Source: Rhodospirillales bacterium
GTDB lineage: Bacteria > Pseudomonadota > Alphaproteobacteria > Rhodospirillales > Defluviicoccaceae
NCBI GenBank assembly: GCA_007694935.1
Contig: REES01000044.1
Span: 1-32,842 of the forward strand
Reading direction: 5' to 3'
DNA length: 32,842 nt
Below, in pieces: positions 18,612 to 27,327 of this stretch (position 1 is the first letter of the stretch; each line of letters begins with the position of its first letter). A program made the position numbers and the translations under genes. A model generated the notes under the pieces. The model was not told the origin of the DNA and ran no database searches. It worked only from the letters and a program-made list of their open reading frames with translations.

Positions 18612-18682
18612 CGCGGACCGCTCGCACGTCACGCGCCCGGGCCGCGTCCTACCGGGTCCAGGCCCGGTTGGCCGTCATGAGA

Positions 18683-18749
18683 GACCTGGCCGTAAAGACC
18701 TGGCCGTAAAGACCTGGCCGTAAAGACCTGGCCGTAAAGACCTGGCCGT
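18683..18749 (+). repeat. 14-bp direct tandem repeat, 4.8 copies
   Basis: The unit GACCTGGCCGTAAA is repeated four times without any change (18683, 18697, 18711, 18725) and is followed by an 11-base partial fifth copy at 18739. A diverged start of another copy may lie at 18753 onward (GAAAGACCTTGACGG). The lack of any mutation indicates a recent or actively slipping array. It ends 26 bp before the lexA SOS box. Confidence 0.95.
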
Positions 18750-18774
18750 GATGAAAGACCTTGACGGAACAGCG

Positions 18775-18789
18775 GAACTAAACTAGAAC
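18775..18789 (+). promoter_or_regulatory. Alphaproteobacterial SOS box (LexA operator)
   Basis: GAAC-TAAACTA-GAAC is an exact match to the direct repeat GTTC-N7-GTTC (reverse complement) recognised by alphaproteobacterial LexA. It lies upstream of lexA, as expected for autoregulation. A further GAAC half-site sits at 18767-18770 with four bases between, and a GTTC is at 18812-18815. Confidence 0.9.
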
Positions 18790-18920
18790 ACCTGCTGTCG
18801 AGACCACTTTTGTTCTCGCGGCGCCGGGCAGCCCGGGGCGGCCTCAAACGGTGCCCGGGCCGGGTGGATCGGCTGGCCTCGATGGCCGCGGCGCATGAGG
18901 CTTTGGCGGGGGAGCAAGGC

Positions 18921-19658
18921 ATGCTGACACGCAAGCAATACCAGCTTCTGGTGTTCATCGACCGGCGGCTCAAGGAAGCCGGGGTGTCGCCGTCCTTCGA
19001 CGAGATGAAGTCGGCTTTGGGCCTGCGTTCCAAGTCCGGCATCCATCGTCTGATCACCGCCCTGGAGGAGAGGGGGTTTCTCCGCCGTCTGCCGCACCGC
19101 GCCCGCGCCCTGGAGGTGCTCCGCCTGCCAGAGAACGTGGCGACCCTGGTCGAGCGCAGCGGCACCAGTGATGGCACCGCTGCCGGCGCCGGTTTCGGTG
19201 CCGCCGTGGGCCGCGCCTCGAACGTCATCCATGCGGATTTCAAGCAACCGTCGGCGCCCGCCGTCGCGTCGGACGGTGCCACCTGGCTGCCCCTCTATGG
19301 CCGGATTGCCGCCGGCACTCCGATCGAGGCACTCCGCGACAACTCCCGCTCGATCGCCGTACCGTCGATGCTGCTCGGCAAGGGGGAGCATTATGCCCTG
19401 GAGGTGGAAGGCGATTCGATGATCGAGGCCGGCATTCGCGACGGCGACACCGTGGTGATCGAGCGTTGCGACAACGCCGACAACGGTGCCATCGTGGTTG
19501 CCCTGGTCGACAACGAGGAGGTGACGCTGAAGCGGTTGCGTCGGCGCGGCCAGTCCATCGCCCTGGAGCCGGCCAACCCCGCCTACGAAACCCGAATCTG
19601 CGGGCCCGATCAGGTCAAGGTGCAAGGCCGGCTGGTCGGGCTGATCCGGCTCTACTGA
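18921..19658 (+). CDS. lexA: LexA repressor
   Basis: This 245-residue protein is the SOS repressor. The winged-helix DNA-binding domain is at about 1-70 ([48 protein letters not shown]). The longer linker is usual in alphaproteobacteria. The C-terminal S24 autoprotease has the Ala131-Gly132 cleavage site ([10 protein letters not shown]), Ser166 in GDSMIEAGI, and Lys204 in VTLKRL. RecA-stimulated self-cleavage is therefore intact. ATG 18921 is preferred, with a strong GGGGGAG site seven bases before it and a canonical MLTRKQ start. Autoregulation is indicated by the SOS box at 18775-18789. Confidence 0.97.
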   Translation: MLTRKQYQLLVFIDRRLKEAGVSPSFDEMKSALGLRSKSGIHRLITALEERGFLRRLPHRARALEVLRLPENVATLVERSGTSDGTAAGAGFGAAVGRASNVIHADFKQPSAPAVASDGATWLPLYGRIAAGTPIEALRDNSRSIAVPSMLLGKGEHYALEVEGDSMIEAGIRDGDTVVIERCDNADNGAIVVALVDNEEVTLKRLRRRGQSIALEPANPAYETRICGPDQVKVQGRLVGLIRLY

Positions 19659-19787
19659 CCATCACGCATCACATTGGCGTGCCGCGCCGCCTGACGGTTC
19701 TGCCTTGCCGGCTTTTCGGGCCGTGGCAAGCCCGGCTATGCTCCCGCTTGCCGTTTCGGCGACCATGCGGGCAAGGGGAGCGAGCCG

Positions 19788-20693
19788 ATGATTGACCTTC
19801 TGGAACCTCAAGCCGTCACCGGCCTGGTCGAACGTTTCGGCCCGGTGGTTCTCGCATACAGTCTCGATTTCCTCGGCGCGCTCGTGATCCTTGTCATCGG
19901 CTGGAGCATTGCCGGCTGGGCCGGACGCACGGTCCGGCACCTGGTCGACCGCTCGCCGCGGCTGGACTCAACCCTCAAGCCGCTTCTGTCCAGCGTCGTC
20001 CGCTATGCCATCCTGATCATCGTCCTGATCGCAGTGCTGGCCCAATTCGGCATCCAGACGACCAGCATCATCGCGCTGCTGGGCGCCGCCGGCATTGCCA
20101 TCGGCCTGGCCCTCCAGGGCACCCTCTCCAATATCGCCGCCGGCGTGATGCTGCTGTTCCTCCGCCCGTTCAAGGTGGGGGACTACGTCGACGCGGAAGG
20201 TATCGCCGGCACGGTGACCGAGATCGGGCTGTTCACCACTGAACTCACCACGTTCGACGGAGTCTACGTCTCGGCACCCAATTCTGCGGTGTGGAACCGC
20301 ACCATCCGCAACTTCTCCCGGCTGCCCACCCGGCGCATCGACCTCCCCATTGGCATCAGCTACGGCGATGACGTGGACCGGGCGATGGTTATTCTGCGCG
20401 AGCTCCTGTCCGGCGACAGCCGCGTCCTGCCCGAACCGGGCCCGCAGGTGATGGTGACCGATCTCGGCGACAGCGCGGTGGTGGTCAACATGCGCTGCTG
20501 GACCCGGGCGTCTGACTACTGGGGTGTGCTGTTCGACCTGCGCAAGGCGGCCAAACAGGGTTTGGACGTCGCCGGCATCACCATTCCTTTTCCGCAGCGG
20601 CACATTCATATCTCCGCTCCCGTTCCCGCCCCGGCCGCCGACGCGGAGGCTCCGCGGCAAGCCGGCTTCGATCTGCGTCGGTCAGGCGCCTAG
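19788..20693 (+). CDS. Small-conductance mechanosensitive channel (MscS)
   Basis: This 301-residue inner-membrane protein is a small MscS-type channel that opens under membrane tension during hypo-osmotic shock. Three transmembrane helices are visible: around 20-45, around 65-85, and the pore helix within AAGIAIGLALQGTLSNIAAGVMLLFLRPFKVGD. The last is followed by the beta domain with VSAPNSAVWNRTIRNFSR. Length is close to E. coli MscS (286). A good AAGGGGAG site precedes ATG 19788. The final residues are alanine-, proline- and arginine-rich. The stop overlaps the stop of the convergent comEC by four bases. Confidence 0.93.
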   Translation: MIDLLEPQAVTGLVERFGPVVLAYSLDFLGALVILVIGWSIAGWAGRTVRHLVDRSPRLDSTLKPLLSSVVRYAILIIVLIAVLAQFGIQTTSIIALLGAAGIAIGLALQGTLSNIAAGVMLLFLRPFKVGDYVDAEGIAGTVTEIGLFTTELTTFDGVYVSAPNSAVWNRTIRNFSRLPTRRIDLPIGISYGDDVDRAMVILRELLSGDSRVLPEPGPQVMVTDLGDSAVVVNMRCWTRASDYWGVLFDLRKAAKQGLDVAGITIPFPQRHIHISAPVPAPAADAEAPRQAGFDLRRSGA

Positions 20694-22813
20694 CGGTCCC
20701 GGCGGCGCTGGGCCAGCACCGACCACGGGCGCCGACCCTGGCGCGCTCCCACACTGTCCACACGCACCGCCGCCCCTTCCAGCCAAACCGCATGGGCTCC
20801 GTTGCGCCAAAGGTCGAAGCGGTCAATGGTGCGGATGGGCCCGGGACAGGGCATGCGGATCGGCACGGCGCTGACGACGACATCGGCGCTCCGGCAATCC
20901 TCCGCCAATGCTTCGGCGCCCCAGGCGATCGCCACCACCCTCCCCTGTTGGCGCCAGACGCAGCCCAGCGGATCGCAGGCCAGGGCCCCGTCGGCACTGT
21001 TGCCGCCCTGGAGCGGCCAGGTGCCGCCGCTTTCCGCCAAGCCAGCGCGGTGCAGCCAGACGTCGCGGGCGAACCGGTTGGTGCGGTGGCTCGACATCAG
21101 GAGCCCGCCGTCGGCAGTGCGCAAGGCCAGCAGCGCCGCGTCGCCATCGATCAACAGGTCCGGGGGGCGCACCGCGCCCAGTGAGGCCACGCCGGCGATG
21201 ATGCAAGCCACCCCGAGGTAGCGCCACCGGGCCCGCCAGAGGCACAGCCACAGGCCGCCCACGACGGTCGCCACCAGGCCGGCCAGGGGTACTGCCGGCA
21301 GCCGCATCACCGCACCGGGCCAGCCGGCCACCGCCTCGGCCACCGCCATCACCACGTCAATGCCCACGGCCATCACGCTCAGCGGCACCGCCTCCAGCCC
21401 CAGCGGCATCAGGACCAGCGCGGCCACGGCCATCGGCATCACCCAGAACGCGGTGACCGGCACCGCGACCATGTTCGCCGCCAAGCCGTAGCCGGCCAGG
21501 TAATGGAAATGAAACACGGCAAACGGCGCGGTCGCCGCACTGGCCACCACCGTGGTCAGGGCCACGCCGCCGAGATAGAGCAGAAGCCGTTCCGGCCATG
21601 ACGGTGCCTCGCGCCGATGCCGGCGGCGCCAGTCGCGCACCCCTTCGTAGACCGCGATCAGCGCCACCACGGCAGCGAACGACAGCTGAAAACTGGCGCT
21701 GAGCAGGCTTTCCGGGGTCAGCAGCAGGATCACCGTGGCGGCCCAGGCAACCGATCTCATGGACAGGCCGCGCCGGTCCAGCACCACGGCCAGCAGCACC
21801 AGCCCGATCATCAGCAGCGCCCGCTGGGTGGGGATCGGCCAGCCGGCGAGCGCGGCATAGCCGATCGCGGCGACGGCCGCCGCCACCGCCGCCCACTTCT
21901 TGATCGGAAAGCGCAAGGCGACGCGCGACACCAGCGCGAGGCCGCCGCGAACGACACCGAACACCAAGCCCGCCACCAAGCCCACGTGCAGCCCCGATAT
22001 GGCAAGAAGGTGGGCCAGACCGGATTCCCGGATGTCCGCCATCACCGGCGGTGGGATGCCGCCGCGTTCGCCGGTGAGTAGGGCGACGGCGACGGCCGCG
22101 GTGGCACCCTCCAGGTGGGCCCGGATGCGATCCCCCACCCTCTGTCGCGCCCGCTCCAGCGCCATGGCGAAGCCGGCTGGATCCAGACGCGGTTCGGTGA
22201 CGGTGACCCCGCCATAGGCGAAGCCGACCCCCCCAAGGCCGCGAAAGTACGACTGCCGCTGGAAATCGAACGCCCCCGGTGCCGACGGCGGCGGTGGTGG
22301 CATCAGCACGCCCCTCAACGTGACCCGGTCGCCCGGTCGGAACGCCGGCTGTGCCCCCTGGACCCGGACGCGCACGGCGTGCGGCGTCCGCTCCGGCGCC
22401 AGCCGGGCCACCGACACATCGTTCAGGGTCAGACGCCAGGCCGACGGCAGCACCTCCACCGCGACGATCCGACCGGCGATGTCCACCGGGCCGATGCGGC
22501 GCTCCAGAACCGGTGCCGCGACCGCGGCCGTGCGCAGTTGTGCGGCGGCAAACCCCGCCAGCACCACCGCCGCCGGCATCAGGGCAGCCACCGTCACCAG
22601 CTGCCACCGATCGCCCCGAGCCCGCGCGGCCATAATCCCGGACAACGACAGGGCCAGCAGCGTCGGCCCCAGCCACAGCGGCGGCTCGCCCGGCAAGGCG
22701 AAGTAGGCGCCAATGCCGGCACCGATCCCCACCGGTACCCATAACAGCCAGCGGTCTCGTTCGGCCGCCAGCGCCATCCCGATAGCACGGATCAGGCGTA
22801 TGGCCGAACCCAT
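20690..22813 (-). CDS. comEC: ComEC/Rec2-family membrane protein
   Basis: This 707-residue protein has the N-terminal DUF4131 (soluble OB-like part after two or three helices) and the Competence domain, a set of hydrophobic helices beginning near GERGGIPPPVMADIRESGLAHLLAISGLHVGLVAG. That motif is strongly conserved in ComEC DNA channels. The C-terminal part beyond about residue 530 corresponds to the metallo-beta-lactamase domain of ComEC but has no HXHXDH metal-binding motif. It is therefore probably catalytically inactive in that part, as is common in alphaproteobacteria. DNA uptake is inferred from family only. It is convergent with the MscS gene and lies 36 bases downstream of the ligase fusion gene. 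Confidence 0.9.
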   Translation of the reverse strand: MGSAIRLIRAIGMALAAERDRWLLWVPVGIGAGIGAYFALPGEPPLWLGPTLLALSLSGIMAARARGDRWQLVTVAALMPAAVVLAGFAAAQLRTAAVAAPVLERRIGPVDIAGRIVAVEVLPSAWRLTLNDVSVARLAPERTPHAVRVRVQGAQPAFRPGDRVTLRGVLMPPPPPSAPGAFDFQRQSYFRGLGGVGFAYGGVTVTEPRLDPAGFAMALERARQRVGDRIRAHLEGATAAVAVALLTGERGGIPPPVMADIRESGLAHLLAISGLHVGLVAGLVFGVVRGGLALVSRVALRFPIKKWAAVAAAVAAIGYAALAGWPIPTQRALLMIGLVLLAVVLDRRGLSMRSVAWAATVILLLTPESLLSASFQLSFAAVVALIAVYEGVRDWRRRHRREAPSWPERLLLYLGGVALTTVVASAATAPFAVFHFHYLAGYGLAANMVAVPVTAFWVMPMAVAALVLMPLGLEAVPLSVMAVGIDVVMAVAEAVAGWPGAVMRLPAVPLAGLVATVVGGLWLCLWRARWRYLGVACIIAGVASLGAVRPPDLLIDGDAALLALRTADGGLLMSSHRTNRFARDVWLHRAGLAESGGTWPLQGGNSADGALACDPLGCVWRQQGRVVAIAWGAEALAEDCRSADVVVSAVPIRMPCPGPIRTIDRFDLWRNGAHAVWLEGAAVRVDSVGARQGRRPWSVLAQRRRDR

Positions 22814-22849
22814 CCGGTCAGGCCGGCTGCACAGGCAAGACCCGGTGCA

Positions 22850-25537
22850 TCAAGAATCCGTTCCGCCCGCCGGCGCCGGCTGCAAGGCCGCGACCCGGTC
22901 CCGCAGGGCATCGGCGATCCGCTCTGCGGCGCGATCGTCATCCCCGACGTCCAGCGCGCGCAACAAGGCTTCGGTGTCCACCGGTTCACCGAAGATCACC
23001 CGAACCGGATGTGGTCGCGGCAGGCGTCGATCCCTTGGCATCGCTTCGAACGTGCCGTCGATGAAGGCCGGCACCACCGGGACCGGGTGATGCTGCAACA
23101 GGACCCCGATCCCGGGCAGGAACCGCTGCAGCTCTCCCGTCGGCGAGCGCCACATCTCGGGAAACCAGACCAGACTCTGTCCTTCGGCCAGCACTGCCGC
23201 GGCCATGGCCAGGGATTGCGACGGCGCCCGTGCGTCCACCGGGAAGATGCCGGCGGCCCGGCTGAAGGCGCGGCGGATCGGTCCGCGGAACAGACGCCGG
23301 TTGTCGCCCGCCCAGCGCAGACGGCGCAGCCGGGAGAATGAGAGCGCCCCGGCCATGACCGGCGGATCCACGTCGCTCGCATGGTTGGCAATGATGACGT
23401 AGGGATCGCTGGCCGGAAGGTGTTCCTTTCCTTCGGTCCTCACGCGGAACAAGGCCCACATCAGGCCCACGTTGAGCCCGTACAGGACCAGCTGCAGCAC
23501 CTTGAGGGCCGGGCCCGGAGGCGCCAGCCAGCGGCGATCGGCCTCGCTCAGCGGGGCATCGATGCCGGCCCCCGGCCGTTCACCCGCCTCGCTCCGTCGT
23601 TGGGCGCCGCGCTCGGCCAGTCGGATCAACTCCCGCACCGTCTCCGCTTCGGCAATATCCTGTTCGGCCAGCCGGAGACCCAGGGTTTCCTCCAATTCCA
23701 TGCCGATGTTGAGCCATTCCAGCGAATCGATGCCGAGATCGAGCTGGGGGTGGGCGTCGAGCCGGAGCGGCTTGTCCGGATAGCGCCGCTTGAGCATGGC
23801 CCAGATGTCGCGGCCCGGGCTGGCCTCGATCAGGGCCCGGTCATCGCCACTGGGCTCTTCGGCCACCTGTCCCGTCTCCCCACGCTTGGCCGCCTCATAC
23901 AGCGCCGGGAGCTGAAAACGCTGGTACTTGCCGAGGCGGGTGCGCGGCAGCGGCTGCCGGGTCAGGGCGAAGCCGGACAGGCGCTGGTGCGAGGGCAGGT
24001 TCCGCCCCGTCGAGGTGAGATGTACCCGGATGACGTCCTCGATCAGTCCGCTCGGCGCATCCTTGGCCGCCTCCACCTCCGGAACCACCAGGGCAACCAG
24101 GGCACCCGACCGCTCCAGCACGGCGATCTCCCGGATCGCCGGCGACTGCCCGTAGACCGCCTCCAACTCTTCCGGGAACACATTCTTGCCGCCGCCGAGG
24201 ACGATCAGCTCCTTGATCCGGCCGGTGACAAAGACGAAGCCGTCCGGATCCACGCACCCGAGATCGCCGGAGCGGAACCAGCCGTCCCCGCTGAACGCGG
24301 TGCGGTTGGCCTCCTCGTTGTTGCGGTAGCCCCGGAACACGTTGGGTCCGCGCAGCTGAATCTCCCCGACGCCGTTCTCGTCGGGATCGCCGATGCGCAC
24401 CTCGCCGTCATTGAGGGGCCGCCCCTCACTGCCGATCCGGAGCCGGCCCGGCACGTTGCCGGTGAACGCGGAGGATGTTTCGGCGAGGCCATAGCCGGTC
24501 AGGACCTGCCAGCCGAGGCCGATCAGCGGCCAGATGCTCTCCGGCGCCAGCTTCGCCCCGGCCGACACCATCAGTCGGAGGTCGGGGCCGAACTGGCGGT
24601 GCAACGATGCGAACAGTCGGCGGCCGATCCGCCGTTCCAGCCGCCGCGCCGACCAGATCGACAGGTTCAGCATCAGGCGGAACAGGGTCTCCGCGACCCG
24701 GCCGCGCCCGGCCACCCGCTGACGGATCGCCGTCAGCATCGCCTCGTAGAGCCGCGGCACGCCGATGATGACACTGGCGCGGCTGGCCTTCAGGGCCCGG
24801 ATGATCTGCGGGCCGGCCGGTGCTTCGGGAAACACCACCGAGGCCCCGATCACCATCGGCGTCAGCAGTCCCACGACGAACGGGTAGACATGGTGCAAGG
24901 GCAGCGGCAGCAGCAGGCGGTCCTCGGCATTCACTACCCCAAGGCCGGCAATCGCCTCCACATTGACCGAGATGTTGGCCCATGTGAGGAAGAAACTCTT
25001 GGGAGCGCCGGTGGTGCCCGACGTGTAGACCAGGGCGGCATCGGCATCCGGCGCAATCTCCGGCAGATCCGCCCGCCCCTCCGTCGGCAGGTCGGCCCAG
25101 TCCCTGGCCGCGCCGGCATCCCTGCCGCTGCCGTCGATGGTGATCACGGAAAGATCCCGTTCCTCGCCCAACTCGAGAATGAGGTCCAGGTGTTCGCGGG
25201 AGGTGAGCACCCGGCGGCAGCCGCTGTCCTTGAGGATCATGGCGGCTTCGTCGGCATCGGCCAGATGGTCGATGGCAGTGCCGACGGCGCCGGCCAGGGC
25301 GATGCCGAGGCGCGCCGCCACCCACTCCGGGCCGTTGGGCGCAAACAGGCAGACCGGCTCACCCGGCGCGACGCCGTCGGCCGCCAGGGCCCGGGCCAGC
25401 CGGCTGACCTGTTCCGCCAATGCGGCGCCGCTCACCGACTTGGTCTCATCGCCGCTGACCATGATCAGCGCCGGCTTGTCCCCGCGGGCCGCGATGCGGT
25501 CCAGCAGCCGGGCGGGGGTCCATACCGTCGCGGTCAT
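22850..25537 (-). CDS. Acyl-CoA/ACP ligase-carrier-acyltransferase fusion
   Basis: This 895-residue protein has three domains. First is an AMP-forming acyl ligase (about 1-545) with P-loop YTSGTTGAPKS (171-181), TGYGLAETSS (348-356), SGDLGCVD and catalytic Lys537 in PRTRLGKYQ. Second is an acyl-carrier domain (about 570-640) with the phosphopantetheine Ser605 in LGIDSLEWL. Third is a PlsC-type acyltransferase (about 695-860) with His719-X4-Asp724 (NHASDVD) and FPEMWRSPTGELQRF. This suggests activation of a fatty acid, loading on the built-in carrier and transfer to an acceptor, in the style of Aas. The acceptor is unknown. A 168-residue unknown gene ends four bases upstream, so the pair is one operon. 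Confidence 0.92.
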   Translation of the reverse strand: MTATVWTPARLLDRIAARGDKPALIMVSGDETKSVSGAALAEQVSRLARALAADGVAPGEPVCLFAPNGPEWVAARLGIALAGAVGTAIDHLADADEAAMILKDSGCRRVLTSREHLDLILELGEERDLSVITIDGSGRDAGAARDWADLPTEGRADLPEIAPDADAALVYTSGTTGAPKSFFLTWANISVNVEAIAGLGVVNAEDRLLLPLPLHHVYPFVVGLLTPMVIGASVVFPEAPAGPQIIRALKASRASVIIGVPRLYEAMLTAIRQRVAGRGRVAETLFRLMLNLSIWSARRLERRIGRRLFASLHRQFGPDLRLMVSAGAKLAPESIWPLIGLGWQVLTGYGLAETSSAFTGNVPGRLRIGSEGRPLNDGEVRIGDPDENGVGEIQLRGPNVFRGYRNNEEANRTAFSGDGWFRSGDLGCVDPDGFVFVTGRIKELIVLGGGKNVFPEELEAVYGQSPAIREIAVLERSGALVALVVPEVEAAKDAPSGLIEDVIRVHLTSTGRNLPSHQRLSGFALTRQPLPRTRLGKYQRFQLPALYEAAKRGETGQVAEEPSGDDRALIEASPGRDIWAMLKRRYPDKPLRLDAHPQLDLGIDSLEWLNIGMELEETLGLRLAEQDIAEAETVRELIRLAERGAQRRSEAGERPGAGIDAPLSEADRRWLAPPGPALKVLQLVLYGLNVGLMWALFRVRTEGKEHLPASDPYVIIANHASDVDPPVMAGALSFSRLRRLRWAGDNRRLFRGPIRRAFSRAAGIFPVDARAPSQSLAMAAAVLAEGQSLVWFPEMWRSPTGELQRFLPGIGVLLQHHPVPVVPAFIDGTFEAMPRDRRLPRPHPVRVIFGEPVDTEALLRALDVGDDDRAAERIADALRDRVAALQPAPAGGTDS

Positions 25538-25541
25538 CGCC

Positions 25542-26048
25542 TCACCGCTCTCGGCCGCCCGACAGTCGCTGCCGCGCCATCAGCTCGACGGTCGCGTCGG
25601 TGGGCCGATCCGGCTCGATCGCCCGCTGTGGCGACGGCAGGACCCTCACGTCGGCGAACCGTTCGGGCCCGGCCTGCACGGCCGACTGGACCCAGTCGAT
25701 GCTGACGGGGCGCTGCCAAACCATGGGTGCCAAAGCCACCAGGCGGTCGGCCACGCCGGCACGGCGGTCGAAGCCGCACGCCAACAACACGGCGTCGGCG
25801 AGGGCGCGGTGCACCGCCGCTTCGGCTTCGGCGCGCAACCGCAACTGCCGTTCCCAATCCGCGGCCAAGTCCTGAAGCCGGGCCATCGATGCCATCCGGT
25901 CGTGCAAAGGACTGCGAGGATCGGTCCGGAGGCTTTGGTAGCGGGCCAGGGTATCGGCGTGGAGGTCGGCCCAGGCCCGTCCCTCCAGCGACGCCTGCAC
26001 CGCCTGCTCCAGGGTCATGCCGTCTCGCCACAGGGCGAAGAGAGTCAC
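25542..26048 (-). CDS. Hypothetical protein upstream of ligase fusion
   Basis: This protein of about 168 residues starts at GTG 26048, which has GGGAGG seven bases before it and gives MTLFALWRDGMTLEQAVQASLEGRAWADLHADTL. The open frame continues much further upstream but reads as basic, proline-rich sequence without sense. The middle is alpha-helical and rich in Arg, Ala and Leu (MARLQDLAADWERQLRLRAEAEAAVHRALADAVLLACGF), suggesting a coiled coil. The C-terminus contains PQRAIEPDRPTDATVELMARQRL. No family is recognised. It ends four bases before the ligase fusion ATG, so it is probably co-translated and functionally linked to it. Confidence 0.7.
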   Translation of the reverse strand: MTLFALWRDGMTLEQAVQASLEGRAWADLHADTLARYQSLRTDPRSPLHDRMASMARLQDLAADWERQLRLRAEAEAAVHRALADAVLLACGFDRRAGVADRLVALAPMVWQRPVSIDWVQSAVQAGPERFADVRVLPSPQRAIEPDRPTDATVELMARQRLSGGRER

Positions 26049-26344
26049 CACCGATCCTCCCTGTGCGGGCCGCAGGTCCGAACCGGTCCTCCATCCCCCT
26101 CCCCTCGAAAGCAACGCACGGCCCATGGACCGGACTGCAACGCACTCAAGACTGTATCGCTCGCGACCGCCACCGGCAACGCCCCGAGTCGCCCAGGTGA
26201 CCGGGCACGCCGGCCCGACACCGGACGCGAATTCGATGTCGTGGCGCGGCATCGGCGTCGATCGGGCCTTTCTCCCCTCGGCGGCCCGGTCTAAGGTCGT
26301 ACCGGATGAAGTCGATGAGATGATGTAAGGAGAGACGGTCCACC

Positions 26345-26527
26345 ATGACCCATGCCGAGTTCGCCGCCAAGCTGTTGCGGGAAGCTGCCAACATCTTTCG
26401 CAGTGTCGGCGGCGGTGACCCCGCTTCCGATGCCCAGACCGAGGAATTCGCTCAGATTTTCGAGCACGCCGCAGATCTGGTGGAGACGGACCCGACCGGA
26501 TCCCTGGAGAGGCCGACCGGCCCGTAG
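26345..26527 (+). CDS. Small acidic protein, unknown
   Basis: This 60-residue protein (MTHAEFAAKLLREAANIFRSV...) has a strong ribosome site, AAGGAGAG, before ATG 26345. It is acidic and helical: one amphipathic helix (3-20) followed by a Gly-Gly-Gly turn and a second helix (TEEFAQIFEHAADLVE, 32-47). No family is recognised. The good ribosome site and the nearly 300-bp upstream gap suggest it is real and has its own promoter. It converges with lrgB. Confidence 0.65.
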   Translation: MTHAEFAAKLLREAANIFRSVGGGDPASDAQTEEFAQIFEHAADLVETDPTGSLERPTGP

Positions 26528-26595
26528 AGTCTCGACGGCAAGCAGCGGCGCTCCGGTTGCCGGGGTTCGGCAAGAACCCGCCGGTTCGCCTGATC

Positions 26596-27327
26596 CTAGA
26601 ACAAGAGCCCCCGCATCAGCCCGAACAGCAGCGGCACCAGCACCGCAGTGGCGAGGCCGTTGAGCCCCATGGCGAGGCCGGAGAAGGCGCCGGCCACCTC
26701 CCCCATCTGAAACGCCCGGGCGGTGCCGATGCCGTGGGAGGCAAGGCCGATGGCGAAGCCGGCGGCCCGCTGGTCGCGCACCCGCACCAGCCGCAGCACC
26801 GCCGGACCCATCACGGCGCCGACGATGCCGGTGAGGATGACCAGCACCGCGGTCAGCGACGGCAGGCCGCCCAGTTGCTCCGCCACCCCCATGGCAATGG
26901 GGGTGGTCGCGGACTTGGGCGCCAGCGACAGCAGCGTCTCGCGCGAGGCGCCCAGCAGCCAGCCGATGCCGACCGCGGTCCCCGCCGCCGTCAGCGACCC
27001 GCACAGCAGCGCCGCCATCAGCGCCGCCGCCGACCGGCGCACCTGGTGGAACTGGCGGTAGAGCGGCACCGCCAGGGCAACGGTGGCGGGCCCCAGCAGG
27101 AAATGCACGAACTGCGCACCCGCGAAGAACGTCTCGTACGCGGTTCCGGTCGCCCACAGCAGACTGGCCAGAGCCAGGATCGCCAGCAGCACCGGGTTCA
27201 GCAGAGCCATGCCGCCGCTCGCCCGGAACAGCCAGGTGCCGAGCTGATAGGCCACCAGGGTCAGGGTGAGCGCGGTGAGCGGGCTCGCCGCCAGGTACAC
27301 CCAGATGTCGGCAACCCGCTCGCTCAC
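26596..27327 (-). CDS. lrgB: LrgB/CidB-family membrane protein
   Basis: This 243-residue membrane protein with about seven helices belongs to the LrgB family. Family segments seen are LNPVLLAILALASLL, FLLGPATVALAVPLYRQ, SLAPKSATTPIAMGVAEQLGG and ASHGIGTARAFQMGEVAGAFSGLAMGLNG. With LrgA it forms a holin-like or pyruvate/glycolate-transport related pair; the exact role varies between species. The start is GTG 27327, which overlaps the lrgA stop as GTGA. The frame stays open further upstream across lrgA but is not coding there. Confidence 0.92.
   Translation of the reverse strand: MSERVADIWVYLAASPLTALTLTLVAYQLGTWLFRASGGMALLNPVLLAILALASLLWATGTAYETFFAGAQFVHFLLGPATVALAVPLYRQFHQVRRSAAALMAALLCGSLTAAGTAVGIGWLLGASRETLLSLAPKSATTPIAMGVAEQLGGLPSLTAVLVILTGIVGAVMGPAVLRLVRVRDQRAAGFAIGLASHGIGTARAFQMGEVAGAFSGLAMGLNGLATAVLVPLLFGLMRGLLF

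Larger units (their letters stand above)
18612..18920 (+). other. metY-lexA intergenic region
   Basis: About 310 bp with no supported gene. It contains the 14-bp tandem repeat at 18683-18749 and the SOS box at 18775-18789. After that comes a leader of about 130 bp before the lexA ATG. A long in-frame extension of lexA is open across the leader, but it reads as arginine-rich sequence without homology and is not taken as coding. Confidence 0.6.

Noticed and set aside
18683-18749. Possible CRISPR array
   Set aside because: The 14-bp units are directly abutting with no spacers, and no cas gene is present.
23381-25705. Plus-strand 770-residue frame antisense to the ligase fusion
   Set aside because: It is composed of repeated Arg/Gly/His-rich text with no domain. 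The minus-strand gene has three clear domains.
25542-26573. Long form of the 168-residue gene starting far upstream
   Set aside because: The extension is Arg/Pro/Ser-rich, crosses the small plus-strand gene at 26345, and lacks a ribosome site, whereas GTG 26048 has a clear one.
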